From positions 3,906,001 to 3,970,000 of the forward strand of contig JAYJMM010000037.1 of assembly GCA_037349105.1 (NCBI GenBank): DNA of 64,000 nt, read 5' to 3'. Under the pieces are notes generated by a model. The model was not told the origin of the DNA, did no database searches, and was given only the letters and a program-made list of their open reading frames with translations. This stretch comes from Limnomonas spitsbergensis. Taxonomy: Eukaryota > Chlorophyta > Chlorophyceae > Chlamydomonadales. Shown here piece after piece: positions 34,601 through 40,038 of this stretch. Every line of letters starts with the position of its first letter. Position 1 is the stretch's first letter. Position numbers and translations under genes: made by a program.

Positions 34601-37207
34601 GCTGGCAGGCTTGCTGTCCCACAGCTTGACCAGCGACTTGATCAGCAATGTCATAGCTGACGGCGACTGGCATGATCCAGCTATTTCACCTGCCACCACG
34701 GCCAATGCTGGCTGGTCATCTGACATTGCCAACCTGTTGTGCGATCCCCAGTATCCACACGCCTGGCAATACTTTCTGGCTGCAACCGCTCCTGGGTGTG
34801 ACATATCCAGGACTGGTACGTTGCCTTGGATGGCTGGGATCTTGGCTACCTTGGCTACCCCTGCCAGCTGCAATACCATCTGTTGCTGCAGCTGCAGGTT
34901 CACCCTCGCCTGCTCCCGCTCGAGCCTTTTCATTTCCTGGTCGCTGGACTCCTGTCTGGCCCCCGACCTGCGTCTGTCCGCTCCTCCTGGTCCCGAATCT
35001 ACTGACTCTGACCGCGACCCTGGTCCTCCACTGCCGCCCCTCGATGGGCTGCGGCCTGAATGATACCTGTCATGTCTGTTATAATCCTCATCCTGATCGT
35101 GAGCGCCTCGTGATGGCTGTCTGCCCGCTCTGCCTGCTGAGCTTTTACTCCCTTCGGGTGGCGGACGTTCTGATTCGCTTCTGCCTGGTCTGCTGTCAGC
35201 TCCAGGCCTTCGAGACTGTGCTCCACCGGGTTCTGCCTGTCCCCTGGGCAACTCCTGGTTCTGCTGGCTTGGCTGTTCCCTGCCCTCTGCCTGTCTTCTA
35301 GGCGGCTCTTGGCTGTGCTGGTGAGGCTGTTCCCTGGAGTATGCCTGCCCCCTGGGCGGCTCCTGGCTCTGCCGACCTGGCTGCGTTCCGCCTGTGTAAT
35401 TCCTGGCATAGGAATCAGACTGTGTTTCCTCTCTGGCCTCCTGTATTCTTGGACCACTGCTCCGTGCGCTGCCCGCAGGCTCATTCCTCCTGGCTCCCCT
35501 TGCTGCGCCTGACTGCCTGTTCCTCAGGAATTCCTTGATGTAATCCACCTGGGTTTCCTGGTATGCATTTTCTTTGTCCTCGACTATGCGCAGCAACTCA
35601 TAAGACTCTTGCCTGCTTGCTCTGCGTGTTGCTGTGCTGTGCACTGCCATCCTGGCGAGTGATTGGCTAGTCAATTCCGCCCTTTCGCTGGCGGCTGGAC
35701 TGCTGGCTCTGGGCGCTTCCCTGCCCCTTGGCCGTCCTCTGAGGCTGGGCTCGCTGCTGACCTCGAAAGCTGCAGATCTGAGTGTTGGTGTTGGCGCGGC
35801 TCCCGCCTGCTGCTGCCACCTTTGCACCTCCCTGCGCCCCTCAGGCTGCTGCGCCTCTGTTTCAAATCCTTCCCACGCCTGGTCCTCCTCATCCTCTGGT
35901 TCTGATCCAGGTTCCTCCTGGTCACCCGTGACCTCGTTGCACCATTCATCTGCAAAGGCTTTAACGGCCCTGGCTGCTTCGTGTCCCGCCCTTCCCTTGG
36001 ATACCTGTCCAAGGGCGGCTAACAGTATCGCCCTGTCCAACCCTGTGTGGGGGATACCTAACATGGCCTTTGTTGCCCACCCCCTCAGATGATGGGCCTT
36101 GAACTCCTCAATGGCTGTGACCTGGTCCTGGAAATGCAAGAACGTCCTGGAGCACACTTGCTTCCACAGGTCTGTTGCCCACTGCACAATTCCTGCCCAA
36201 CCAATTGGCCCTTCCGACTCCTCATTGCCGCACACTACTCCCCCAGCCTCGGAGCGCTCTGGCTCTCTTTGCATCTTGCTGCTAGATCCCTCCTTGGATG
36301 TTTGCGCAGGTCTGTTTGCACTGGGTGGAAAACTGGACAGCGGTGTGCCGAAGACTGTGGATCCAGCTCCTCTTCTAACCAGTGCCTTGCGCGGCTGCAG
36401 CTGCTGCACGGGACGCAGTTCTGCTGTCGTCTGCTGCCCCTGCTTGTTCTGAGCCGGGTCTGGCTGTTCTTCCTTGGATATTAGGTCAGCCCAAGGCTCC
36501 CCTACCGGCTCAACCGATTTCTCCTTTTCCTTGCCTGCCTGCGAGCTCTGTCTGCCCGCTGCTGGCTGGGGCTCAGCTTCCTCGTGCTTGACCTCTGCAG
36601 GCACAATCCTGGCCCCATCTCCCTCCGTCTTTATTCGAGGTTTGTCTGCGCCGGTTTTATCACAGCCTGCAAACTTGTCTGAAGCTGCGGCTACCTTGGC
36701 CCTTAGATCCGGTTGGCTGGGTTCTTTTGCAACCCGCTGTGCAACACTCGCCATCCTGGGCAGGCTCTGCTGCAGCTCGGCCTCAGGTTCACTGCTCTGT
36801 CGCGTGTCACAGCTCTGGGATGCTTCCGTTGCTTGATCCAAGATCAGTTCTGGGGTCCCTGCTTGAGTCTGCCCCTGCTCGAAATTCAGACTGCTGTCGG
36901 AACCAGCGGGCAACGGACCCCCTCGACCAATGCCTTTTCGAGTTACTAGTACTGCACCATCTGCTTGCGCTCCTGCCCCTCTGGGTGGTACACGGTCTGG
37001 CTCACGTACCCTGCAATCCTCTGCGGGCTGTTCTACTGGTTCTGACAGCTTTTCCGCTATCAACAGGGCCTCTGCCACGATCTCAGCACTAGCATTTTTT
37101 AGGTCTATTCCCGGCTCCAGCCCCCTCAGACGCCCACTCCTCCGTTGGACATCAGGGTGCTGGTGCCTATCGGGGTTTAGATCTATGCCTGTCATCTCTA
37201 CAGGCAT
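21722..37207 (-). CDS. Giant retroelement polyprotein: Gag, protease, RT, RNase H, DNMT3-like methyltransferase, integrase, PHD
   Basis: One open frame of about 5,161 codons from the first ATG (37205-37207); a TAG lies in frame at 37250-37252, so no earlier ATG is possible. In order (residues): low-complexity Pro/Gln/Ser-rich N-terminus; Gag-like helical region about 820-1050 and CCHC knuckle 1124-1137; protease-like D-S-A at 1392; unassigned region about 1420-3400 with CCHC-like knuckles at 1631-1645 and 2023-2036 and a hydrophobic segment at about 3365-3388; reverse transcriptase with FIDD at 3708-3711; RNase H with D3868, E3910, D3935, D3978; methyltransferase about 4127-4447; integrase HHCC (H4632, H4637, C4667, C4670) and D4700, D4760, E4795; PHD 4999-5043. 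RT-RNaseH-integrase order is that of Ty3/gypsy elements. At over 5,000 residues it is several times the usual Gag-Pol length, and no frameshift separates Gag from Pol. Confidence 0.93.
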   Translation of the reverse strand: MPVEMTGIDLNPDRHQHPDVQRRSGRLRGLEPGIDLKNASAEIVAEALLIAEKLSEPVEQPAEDCRVREPDRVPPRGAGAQADGAVLVTRKGIGRGGPLPAGSDSSLNFEQGQTQAGTPELILDQATEASQSCDTRQSSEPEAELQQSLPRMASVAQRVAKEPSQPDLRAKVAAASDKFAGCDKTGADKPRIKTEGDGARIVPAEVKHEEAEPQPAAGRQSSQAGKEKEKSVEPVGEPWADLISKEEQPDPAQNKQGQQTTAELRPVQQLQPRKALVRRGAGSTVFGTPLSSFPPSANRPAQTSKEGSSSKMQREPERSEAGGVVCGNEESEGPIGWAGIVQWATDLWKQVCSRTFLHFQDQVTAIEEFKAHHLRGWATKAMLGIPHTGLDRAILLAALGQVSKGRAGHEAARAVKAFADEWCNEVTGDQEEPGSEPEDEEDQAWEGFETEAQQPEGRREVQRWQQQAGAAPTPTLRSAAFEVSSEPSLRGRPRGREAPRASSPAASERAELTSQSLARMAVHSTATRRASRQESYELLRIVEDKENAYQETQVDYIKEFLRNRQSGAARGARRNEPAGSARSSGPRIQEAREETQSDSYARNYTGGTQPGRQSQEPPRGQAYSREQPHQHSQEPPRRQAEGREQPSQQNQELPRGQAEPGGAQSRRPGADSRPGRSESERPPPEGSKSSAGRAGRQPSRGAHDQDEDYNRHDRYHSGRSPSRGGSGGPGSRSESVDSGPGGADRRRSGARQESSDQEMKRLEREQARVNLQLQQQMVLQLAGVAKVAKIPAIQGNVPVLDMSHPGAVAARKYCQACGYWGSHNRLAMSDDQPALAVVAGEIAGSCQSPSAMTLLIKSLVKLWDSKPASMRPLMAAIRAAPHAGNRIAREVERIGQQWIAPAEQQGCEASLLTLWIRVVQEEVGKPTSEERTAITNLRLGVKTTLDPDVKPEETVEAFAHRVLTTAELLQISRDAVDHFGRSHSVSRMFHDGLPAVARAKLSKFVMTVPGYLSMSDEDQIAVLTQQVVLWERFALEMGDLGGTGFRQITNSGPGQGEAQPSRGRRERAGQWEMRTRLDGIVHPTGSAAVPQARMEGKPRGVAWADQAGAANYNAEGGSSAAKACYQCGSTSHLARDCRAPRARDERRPTPLVTDITPGPARQPQQQYPQQQQYPQQQQYPLPPRPQQGQAAGRPYDRNQNNRQYPRPGPGQGGQVQQAAHVSHLSNATGQAEPEGWHQTMAEMLSESVALMTQVGLVPKPAGFKQAVHNARPKSFMPEPLQEEEPVPGFVEPPSRKGAKRLVLSKLADDMSDIRLQVFKLNERLSALSFTTMPMGADNSGHRGETSNTRPEGRMVTAAPKLQYFKNDRSNLEQCVGLMVNGKVLVAQKALMDSACTCHVITVNIAEQLVAMGAELVRTDEKIRTTDNAGADLYGVLFIYVVYGYGGPNAIMEPTVVRVVKTPPDAYEHLVGNPEFLKYSGVLEAAGRLTLRPREGAQRAQGVKDLTLPLVRASPAGGYQAAAVAWAGIQCGFAEREGWPAATVETEHEQLLKHSMATRAGAAMRTEQGAGPSSEPNSRLQRRRLVPVEAAVAEAAAPTAEEMARARRAAELSEVEKRAIRDFMPACPAYPCALCGKPDKHSVEECERRIQDFSRTPETAPAEQAGPPAAQRRGYGTAAADRAAQATSTRSRGEQQQQQQQLQKQPQVAGPRVQQAGSGKDRQAQQQQGQGKPGAARAPAQSASNSEDEAQEAEEEEDCSAEQVPEPGTSPQDRQIHRLAGQVNGLKKALRWRERQMWKQSAEIVDYLKGQLAGWKVITDGQQVMTTVQREYILRSEELNELQEALGLQHLGGPPNHGQPLPFETDPELAGCVRAMMATPSPLPDVDNEQLDVEEPKKRSPSSSDESGSGDRRLRRRSRSVQRAISEERQGAVPTPAARTQRQGAGRRSNSEERSRDRRQRSPSRDQPRGRSRERRHAEVARPYRQGQEHQRGPGPGPTNRTLAEGSGAAEPRRHLGPRHGGLCFKCNQPGHFANECTNPEQAGPTGDRPGAPAGPARGYGTWGPGRGQGMPMESRRRTFDTAMGTPSARDFQQGAAGPSAWPEPPARQAPPEGEQPRWEGTGGHACFMTGHMDISQDRDAYQAGASQAGPVQVAPQRVPEGQVASQVNHWAMAVEALAMNHYGTMPAGSARSVAHALEFLKDLQRRGCPAPCVGWPNLMQRFLDSEWDRYDEQWDEFERREREAVPQHNVDGWETDSGSNFLADRYEPQEPSPVHERAFGVLCPGTPEGNQDTGRGAAGAAAETEEPHRAGSRLPAARGTAAGSQLDARAGPVRTHKGTSSRCNAWGGIDEDGETQHGSEREGRPDARGEDRQLDQSFSRDRSYSRERIYIQPFPQSLPAGEPFVQYFRLGEEMPEASTSRAMLTVPADNTDGPCRLQNYRLLGGGEQTCVNRAAAMQAVARMIFPWDAVTAVMLCAALKGYIQPSTNMADYMQRGWSRHPIYAYCVSEMVSLAIAAGITAVDAAGWTHPDMPDIAPAEGMWQGAQPGFMRTPWAMDCVRELMGHPALRDRAFYVPVQAMGEFGRFVETTEQAPVRAGLCHPGSPGRCEATIEASIVIPRTVAGQAVPWGPAPGDARAAIPVQQLVTYYYEEMADEELPVSSAWIHMHATHDDMPVYLFARHQQDVAVTKCASVDEAEFHAYTYARGADPTVWTLMLMALQRVLLPGQRSAAMRHVWGVEDQWAPTEVTACPTWPYGPQQSPASGAMWEGEEELASSPFAVERLAAYVHQWVRQERRAWHDNRASSVLPYWQADVITTQLWRQAHPAGVRTLHPLFRGAGEVGIEEELEDLRNQPSRGHGPVGRRGADAEEPAAATDGPVQDEEPEWTQAAFVTFGAAAASWELLEYVDDLEVAALEAEPRGRAEPQAALDIVSTPPAEDSDSRTPEFSDDVSEGPPPLVEITESDEEWHEAGAGPSDQDSVTRAEARDAESNYVPADSGPGPGSPRYGMVGELPQLRRAWVRGIFQEQAAMKERRSRRAAIELGSGITLEEEANQVATGISLQQAADQHARRPEGAAADKTSNGRPGYPQISQPAQTAAQGPWGDPAAYSTRRWVAVLRNFVDQLDVLRRQEMGQQEAGQEASLLFRLKMLPQPDPDPRMGGYSRAVRELREELTERVSALYTGRAEGAGTQQPSDSRSRQAQTSRGEDLASRVAGAQDAIRRGWGQDEHAGAGSSTAVQRANHRQERMAQCSTGQTPGAGPERASALWADTAKLQGKNSKKARRRAGKAQRAAADRNRGSRPGLDCPALPLRVCQVDLEITWARGQQPPEQIAEPGVQPAEQLQQQPMRKTTACRGLLTCTAIKGILTGALQLILVWLLLSVCVPGARATGQGVRGGGFTAGQGAFVSGREAAAKLSSGWLRPPAVSSMRDTSGRGACSQQERWHNGNTTGEEELPAVDDPQAAVVIDMFQPGGVVEPPAEYVKTKEGWLLGKHPDFTAEQQESLEQSLRDRQGAFAYSMEDLPGYCGTQGEFTLALEDEVSSCFQKSRDMPPPKAAIFKEKCQPMIEAGIIVKVPQGGPIKFAANSVVAAKKSADTGEWTDHRIAHDMRRLNLRTAKQEFAIPRMETIFQNLGTAKIFSKVDLRSGFMQIPIKVEDQPKTAFWMGPELWMYTKLNFGLRNGPPFFQRMMEEEIARAGLSAFCVAFIDDLLVYSDTPAEHIRHVELMLDMLHSVGLRAHPDKSLFGCATVEYLGHNVSAKGLTPHAAKIAAVMALPEPASVKNIQEVMGFLNFYRCYVPDFSKKAACINALLVQGVPFVWGPEQSQAFQLIKTEMCEGGRVLRRPDYSGTGPDGKGPPRPFLLYTDFSKQGIGAVLGQCDDSGREYMVACTSRSLNKSERNYSSFQGEMLAAVYAARTYRHMLFGCKVHLITDHEPLTYLMDNQTLVGQHARWALMLQELDITIVHRSGACHQNADIPSRSPLPSSADRTGARLDTVAPEPAAREEASGKQVALLTGLGRVNQWHADQIVRMAQEGRRRVQMLRAAEAACVTAPVGQEISSAATDDDEQAQPVSTAEQAFSNRERSRAMISDVLADLPRVTPPHSLAGLDTACLSSGAVRAMETEGVVLFEPFGGMCSGLEMVLRAGIPVVQYLYADISEEVREIAGGRLLQLHKRFPQLLPVRAFDKAFRALPQDVYAITVEHLKEAGAQEGRQWFMVAGWECQDLSSAGKGRGLAGERSKSFFPLVKLLGTLQFLQGPRPPAYLIENVAMQLNQKSEKASVEAFQEVCRILGTPALFDAAQVGSYAHRTRNYWGNIAPAADIEFVIRASTRPHEGIVDDILDKGSKAQVVSCPDNGGYRINVTGQPRKVLPCLMATPSSYAFRNGQNGMVYRPMGDLQEPNANERERAMGYAVGSTLPRPDFPEAARRAALGRCMDSWALSAWLNVALECAKILPAELTRRAKLPGQDRDPVLGATLMSSHYALATAGDACSGSGEVAASYRQCLGESAAADWADAAQEPGGNASEAQVDVEIRVTRDIESEKDQPGCPAGPSARVDVWADEPVLRFLREKTYVQGTELGEQTRIQRRAAPFQWESERGGVLMRLMPDGRRCVVPRPEDRLAVIQTAHAGTGHFGSHRTAFMVMQQHWWRGLRAAVKKAVQECGVCDRARASTFNHIQPNLHPLPIEGLFFRWGVDLCGPFTTTSRGNRFVMVCVEHYSKWVELIPIPSKASDVTALAFFQNVVARFGGCAEVVTDQGTEFQGEFQDMLLDCFIDHRTTSANHPQADGLSERAVQTLKAGLRKCCEEGSSDESWDKMVPWVALGFRCSPQQATRMAPYEVLFGQRPTFPSRVGADLWSTAKVATAEEAADLLLARVARIKEALPVAGEHLKIAQHRDKLRYARIRGGGYVPQVRRFAEGDYVYVKYSSERRSLDPKARPEILRVKTLGTTGTLVLEGADGLTVTENAVNCSPCHLPNLRGVVDFSGTRPNKSLSCEVCQLPDRGEVMLLCDACNTGWHMDCLVPVLEEVPEGEWLCPHCTPEDKGAGPAAVAGLPTEERSLQVQGRPSPAARAAARTAQEADVMDRPEVEVMATNPATRQMERGIARPMANGLYDISYTTGRGEANVTPRAVTRRAKVAKEAAREEEESALEDFTGT
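22079..22213 (-). other. PHD finger at the C-terminus of the polyprotein
   Basis: Residues 4999-5043 show the C4-H-C3 pattern CxxC...CDACxxxWHxxC...CPHC, with the aromatic and acidic context typical of PHD fingers (MLLCDACNTGWHMDC). It occupies the place where many chromoviruses carry a chromodomain. PHD fingers usually read histone H3 tails, so a role in chromatin targeting of integration is an inference. Confidence 0.92.
22450..23314 (-). other. Integrase domain of the polyprotein
   Basis: The zinc-binding module H-x4-H-x29-C-x2-C (residues 4632-4670) is followed by the catalytic triad in WGVDLCGPF, VTDQGTEFQG and ADGLSERAVQ. The spacing between the second Asp and the Glu is 34 residues, one shorter than the usual 35 of Ty3/gypsy integrases. 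The GPY-like C-terminal region runs into the PHD finger. Confidence 0.93.
23867..24829 (-). other. DNMT3-like cytosine-5 DNA methyltransferase domain inside Pol
   Basis: C5-methyltransferase motifs are present in order. Motif I is FEPFGGMCSGLEMVLRAG (residue 4132 on). Motif IV is WECQDLS with the catalytic Cys at 4226 (codon 24530-24532). Motif VI is IENV, with Glu 4270. Motif VIII is AHRTRNYWGN, with Arg 4312 and 4314. Late motifs with GRCMDSWALS follow. The AHRxRxxWGN and xCxDLS contexts resemble DNMT3 more than DNMT1 or bacterial enzymes. The Pro before the catalytic Cys, nearly invariant in this family, is Glu here. The domain lies between RNase H and the integrase zinc-binding module, in frame. 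Cytosine methyltransferases carried by retroelements are known in a few algae and dinoflagellates; this arrangement is inferred to be active but untested. Confidence 0.9.
25270..26600 (-). other. Reverse transcriptase and RNase H domains of the polyprotein
   Basis: Recognisable Ty3/gypsy RT blocks follow one another: a DLRSGFMQIPI block, LNFGLRNGPPFFQRMM, the catalytic FIDDLLVYS (aspartates at 26075-26080) and an EYLGHNVSAKGL block. RNase H follows directly, with catalytic acids in LYTDFSKQG (Asp codon 25604-25606), SFQGEML (Glu 25478-25480), ITDHEPL (Asp 25403-25405) and NADIPSR (Asp 25274-25276). All catalytic residues are present. Confidence 0.95.
31100..31141 (-). other. Second canonical CCHC knuckle, downstream of the protease site
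   Basis: CFKCNQPGHFANEC (residues 2023-2036), CX2CX4HX4C. A third, looser one (CALCGKPDKHSVEEC, CX2CX5HX4C) is at 32273-32317. Finding knuckles on both sides of the protease-like site is unusual and suggests duplication of a Gag-like module or an additional nucleic-acid-binding product. Confidence 0.88.
33796..33838 (-). other. Gag CCHC zinc knuckle
   Basis: CYQCGSTSHLARDC, spacing CX2CX4HX4C, residues 1124-1137, follows the Gag-like helical region. A Gln/Tyr/Pro repeat (QYPQQQ units) follows at about 33665-33720. This is the canonical nucleic-acid-binding end of Gag. Confidence 0.93.
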
Positions 37208-37918
37208 TTTACGAACCGCACTGTTCTGCAGGCGTGTTGGCGACACCCCCTACAAAACCTGCTAACGTTTAGGCTTCTGCTCCTTATCCTTACTGCAACC
37301 TGGTGAGGATCTGCTAGTCAAGGCTGGACGGCAGGTACAGCAATTTTGCGCGATAGGCCTTGCCCTCTGCTTTTTATGCTCACTAATATTTGTATCTGGC
37401 GGAATCCTCCTTCGCCCTTTTTAGTCCCTTCCCACCTTTGCTGGCTGGGCTGCCTCTAGCCGGCACACGTCCCTTGCGGCTGTCTCGCCTCCAGGCGGAT
37501 ATATCCTCTTGCGCTGTGTCAGTTCCTCTCTGACACCTGCGGGGATCCTTTGGTACACCACAAAATTTTAAACTTGGATGATCTGTCGACAAGTTTACTT
37601 CTGTCAATGATGAATGATTGGATCCACCTGATCTCAATCTGCAGTCATACAGGAATTATCTGCTGGGTGTATAAATCCACAGCCAGATCCTCAAGCCTCT
37701 CCTGGACTCAACACTAAGTTGCCACTCTCAGTGATTCTCAGGGCTTAACTTGGCACTTCTCTCTATGGAGGTTACCACAGCAAAGTGCAGTTCAAATGCT
37801 GTCCAAGGTCGTTTGCATGCAAACAAATTTCCAACTTCGCTGCACAAGCACCTTTAGCAGGAATTGGCAAATCAGGCTGATCAGGCTAGATCCACTTCGT
37901 CCCTTTCTAAAGGACACG
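37208..37918 (-). promoter_or_regulatory. Leader between repeat L and the polyprotein start
   Basis: About 710 nt of untranslated leader on the minus strand. No match to the common initiator-Met tRNA primer site was found near the repeat boundary. Instead, 37894-37915, which starts 4 bases inside the boundary, is the exact reverse complement of 38321-38342 in repeat L, which could serve as a self-priming site. Confidence 0.5.
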
Positions 37919-38545
37919 CGAGGTGCGCTTCAGGTCCGTGGCGGACTTCTTTCCTCACGGCAGTGATGGACGCCTACGGGCAGGCTCAGTGACTATTCAC
38001 TGGCTGCGAGTGCTCTTCGAGTTAAGCGGCTGGTTGGTTATTTGTGTATATGGCAATTGACTTAGGGGCATAGGCCTTCTGGCCGTCTGGTCGCGATCCA
38101 GCAGGGCTATGTTAAGGGCACTTACCGCGTAACACGCGGAGAGACGGACGGGACGAGGCTGCGTACTTCTTCTTCTGCAGAGTCTCGTGTCTCTTACTGG
38201 GGTACTTGTCTCCAGCTAGTTCAGCGGAGGCTGAGCTAGTCTTGACTCGTGTTGAGGTACTGACTTATATGGAAGCTGCTGGTCTCAAAGACTGCCGGTG
38301 CTTGTTACAAATAGAGGTCTGTCCTTTAGAAAGGGACGAAGTAAGTAGCCAAGGCAATTGCCTGGATACAGGGACTCGGCAGGCCCAATACAGAGTACGG
38401 TAGAACCTGTCAAACTAATCCTGCGTAAGCGGGTTTCTAGGTCTCAGCTCAAACACGGAGACTCCGCAGAGAAGCTGCGGAGTCACCGATGACGCTAACT
38501 GCGGTCTAAACGGTTCTGTCACGTATACTGTAATATACTGTGACA
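37919..38545. repeat. Repeat L, outer copy (A1, 5' terminal repeat)
   Basis: Upstream end of the element on the minus strand, 627 bp, same as 20139-20765. It carries the same hairpin (38460-38484) and 22-nt stretch (38321-38342). It presumably includes the promoter, but no TATA box or start site can be assigned with confidence. Confidence 0.9.
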
Positions 38546-38701
38546 ATAACGTTACACCTCTGGGCCCACTCAAAGCTCGGCCGCGATGGCGCCCAACTGT
38601 TCAGAAGGGAGTAAAGAAGGAATTAAAAGGAAGAGAAGGGGGAAGGATCAAAAGGAGAGGCCGGGAAGGCAAAGAAGACCAAGTCCAACACCTGTGTTCC
38701 A

Positions 38702-40038
38702 CTAGATACTAGCCCTCGACAAACATGTAAGAAAAGATAAGTCCTGAAAAGCAAGCGTATCCCACCCCTGCTTGGATGCGAGGGCGCCCCACTGATCAGA
38801 AGGGAGAAGAAAAGAAACTAAAAATGGGGGGGGGGGGGGGAAACCAAGAGAGAAGGCCGGAAAGGCCAACGACACCGGCCTCAGAAACCCTGGAGACTGA
38901 CCCTCGATAATGCCCACAGCAAAGTCCACAAAAGCAAGTGCGTCCCACCCAGGCACAGCCTGGTACAACTGGTGGAAGTTAGCGGCAGCGCCCGGAGGAC
39001 CTGCCCACCCCCGCTCCCGTAAATGCTCCCTGACACTAGTGCACTGGAAGCACACATGCAGCGCATCCTCTACCTGCTCGCTATCCCCCCGTGCCCAACA
39101 CCGCTGGCAGCAGCGTGCCTGTCGCCGCTGACCGTTGCGCCGTCCTCTGGTATCAGCAGTGCTGATCGCGCCAAGCCGCAGTCGCAAATTGATGCGCACA
39201 CTAGCACACTCCCTCTGATTAGTGCGGCTCTTGGCTTGCGCCAGCACGGCACCCGCCGTGGACTGGAACTAGGCGCGGTGGGTCGTCGCAGATCTGTTCT
39301 CGGTGGTAGGGTCCCTGGGGTCCCCACCGCCGGTTGCGTCCAGCCGTGCTGGCTCGTAGGCTGCGTCTACGAGTGCCAACACCTCTGTGACGGGTAGGCG
39401 CTGTAGGGCTGCTGCTGCCTCGCGCAAGGTGGGGCTGGCTGCCCCTCGCTCCAGCTCCTCTAATGCACCCAGCAGATCAAGAGCACTAGGTGCGGCCGCC
39501 AGTGCCCTGGCTGATTGCAAGCTGCATATCTGCTGCCATGGCTTGAGCCATGAGAGGGCTGTATTACTGTGCCTCCGGTGCCACCGCTGCATTGTAGAAG
39601 CGGAGGATATGGGCCCACCAGTCTCGCTGTAGTGGCTGGAGCTGCAGCTCTCTCATGACCCCCCAACTGGCGGCTGATGCTGGTAGCCCCGCAGCTTGGC
39701 GAAGGTGCTGAAGCAAGCTGGACTGCATTTTGCTGGATAGACATTGCTGCGGCCGAAGGTGGCTGGTGGCCCACACCACGTCGCCGTAGATGGCCGCAGG
39801 CGCTGCGTACGCTGCTTACACAGCTGCCAGCCTGATGCGGGTTGGAAGATGGCGCCTTAGGCCCACCTTGGTACCACTGGTGAAGGCTTGTAGCGCCGTT
39901 TGGAGGACCAGCCCTCCCCTGCTCCCGAAGTGCCGCCCTGATGCTCGGGCATTGGAAGCGTCCTCCACACGTTCGCCATTGCCCCGAGCCCAGCACAGCT
40001 GGCAGTAGCGTGTCAATGACATTACACCTCTGGGCCAT
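38702..40038 (-). pseudogene. Degenerate LINE tails, block A copy 2
   Basis: Same content as 152-1488: two serial C-terminal zinc-finger modules on the minus strand, the TAG interruption at the equivalent Trp codon, and no catalytic core. Essentially no change from copy 1 apart from single substitutions, so it is carried passively by the block duplication. Confidence 0.7.

Larger units (their letters stand above)
18222..38545 (-). mobile_element. 20.3-kb Ty3/gypsy-order retroelement insertion encoding a DNA methyltransferase and PHD finger
   Basis: The insertion splits the sequence CACTGGTCAATAACGTTAC that is intact at 48157-48175. The left end is TGTCGCACC (18222), the right end CTGTGACA (38545), and ATAA is duplicated at 18218-18221 and 38546-38549. 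The ends are short inverted repeats (TGTCxCA). Inside, a left monomer (18222-20765) and a full monomer (20768-38545) stand head to tail, separated by GC. The full monomer contains a single polyprotein frame with RT, RNase H, methyltransferase, integrase and PHD in that order. Shared parts of the two monomers look identical, and the 15.5-kb frame is open, so the insertion is young. There is no conventional LTR pair at the two ends. Confidence 0.95.

Noticed and set aside
37246..37246. Start of the polyprotein at 37246
   Set aside because: The codon is GTG and a stop lies just upstream; the first ATG is at 37207, which is the more likely eukaryotic start.
22423..37265. Dozens of plus-strand open frames of 60-260 codons across the retroelement
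   Set aside because: They are antisense shadows of the GC-rich polyprotein frame; none shows a domain, while the minus strand shows complete catalytic motifs.
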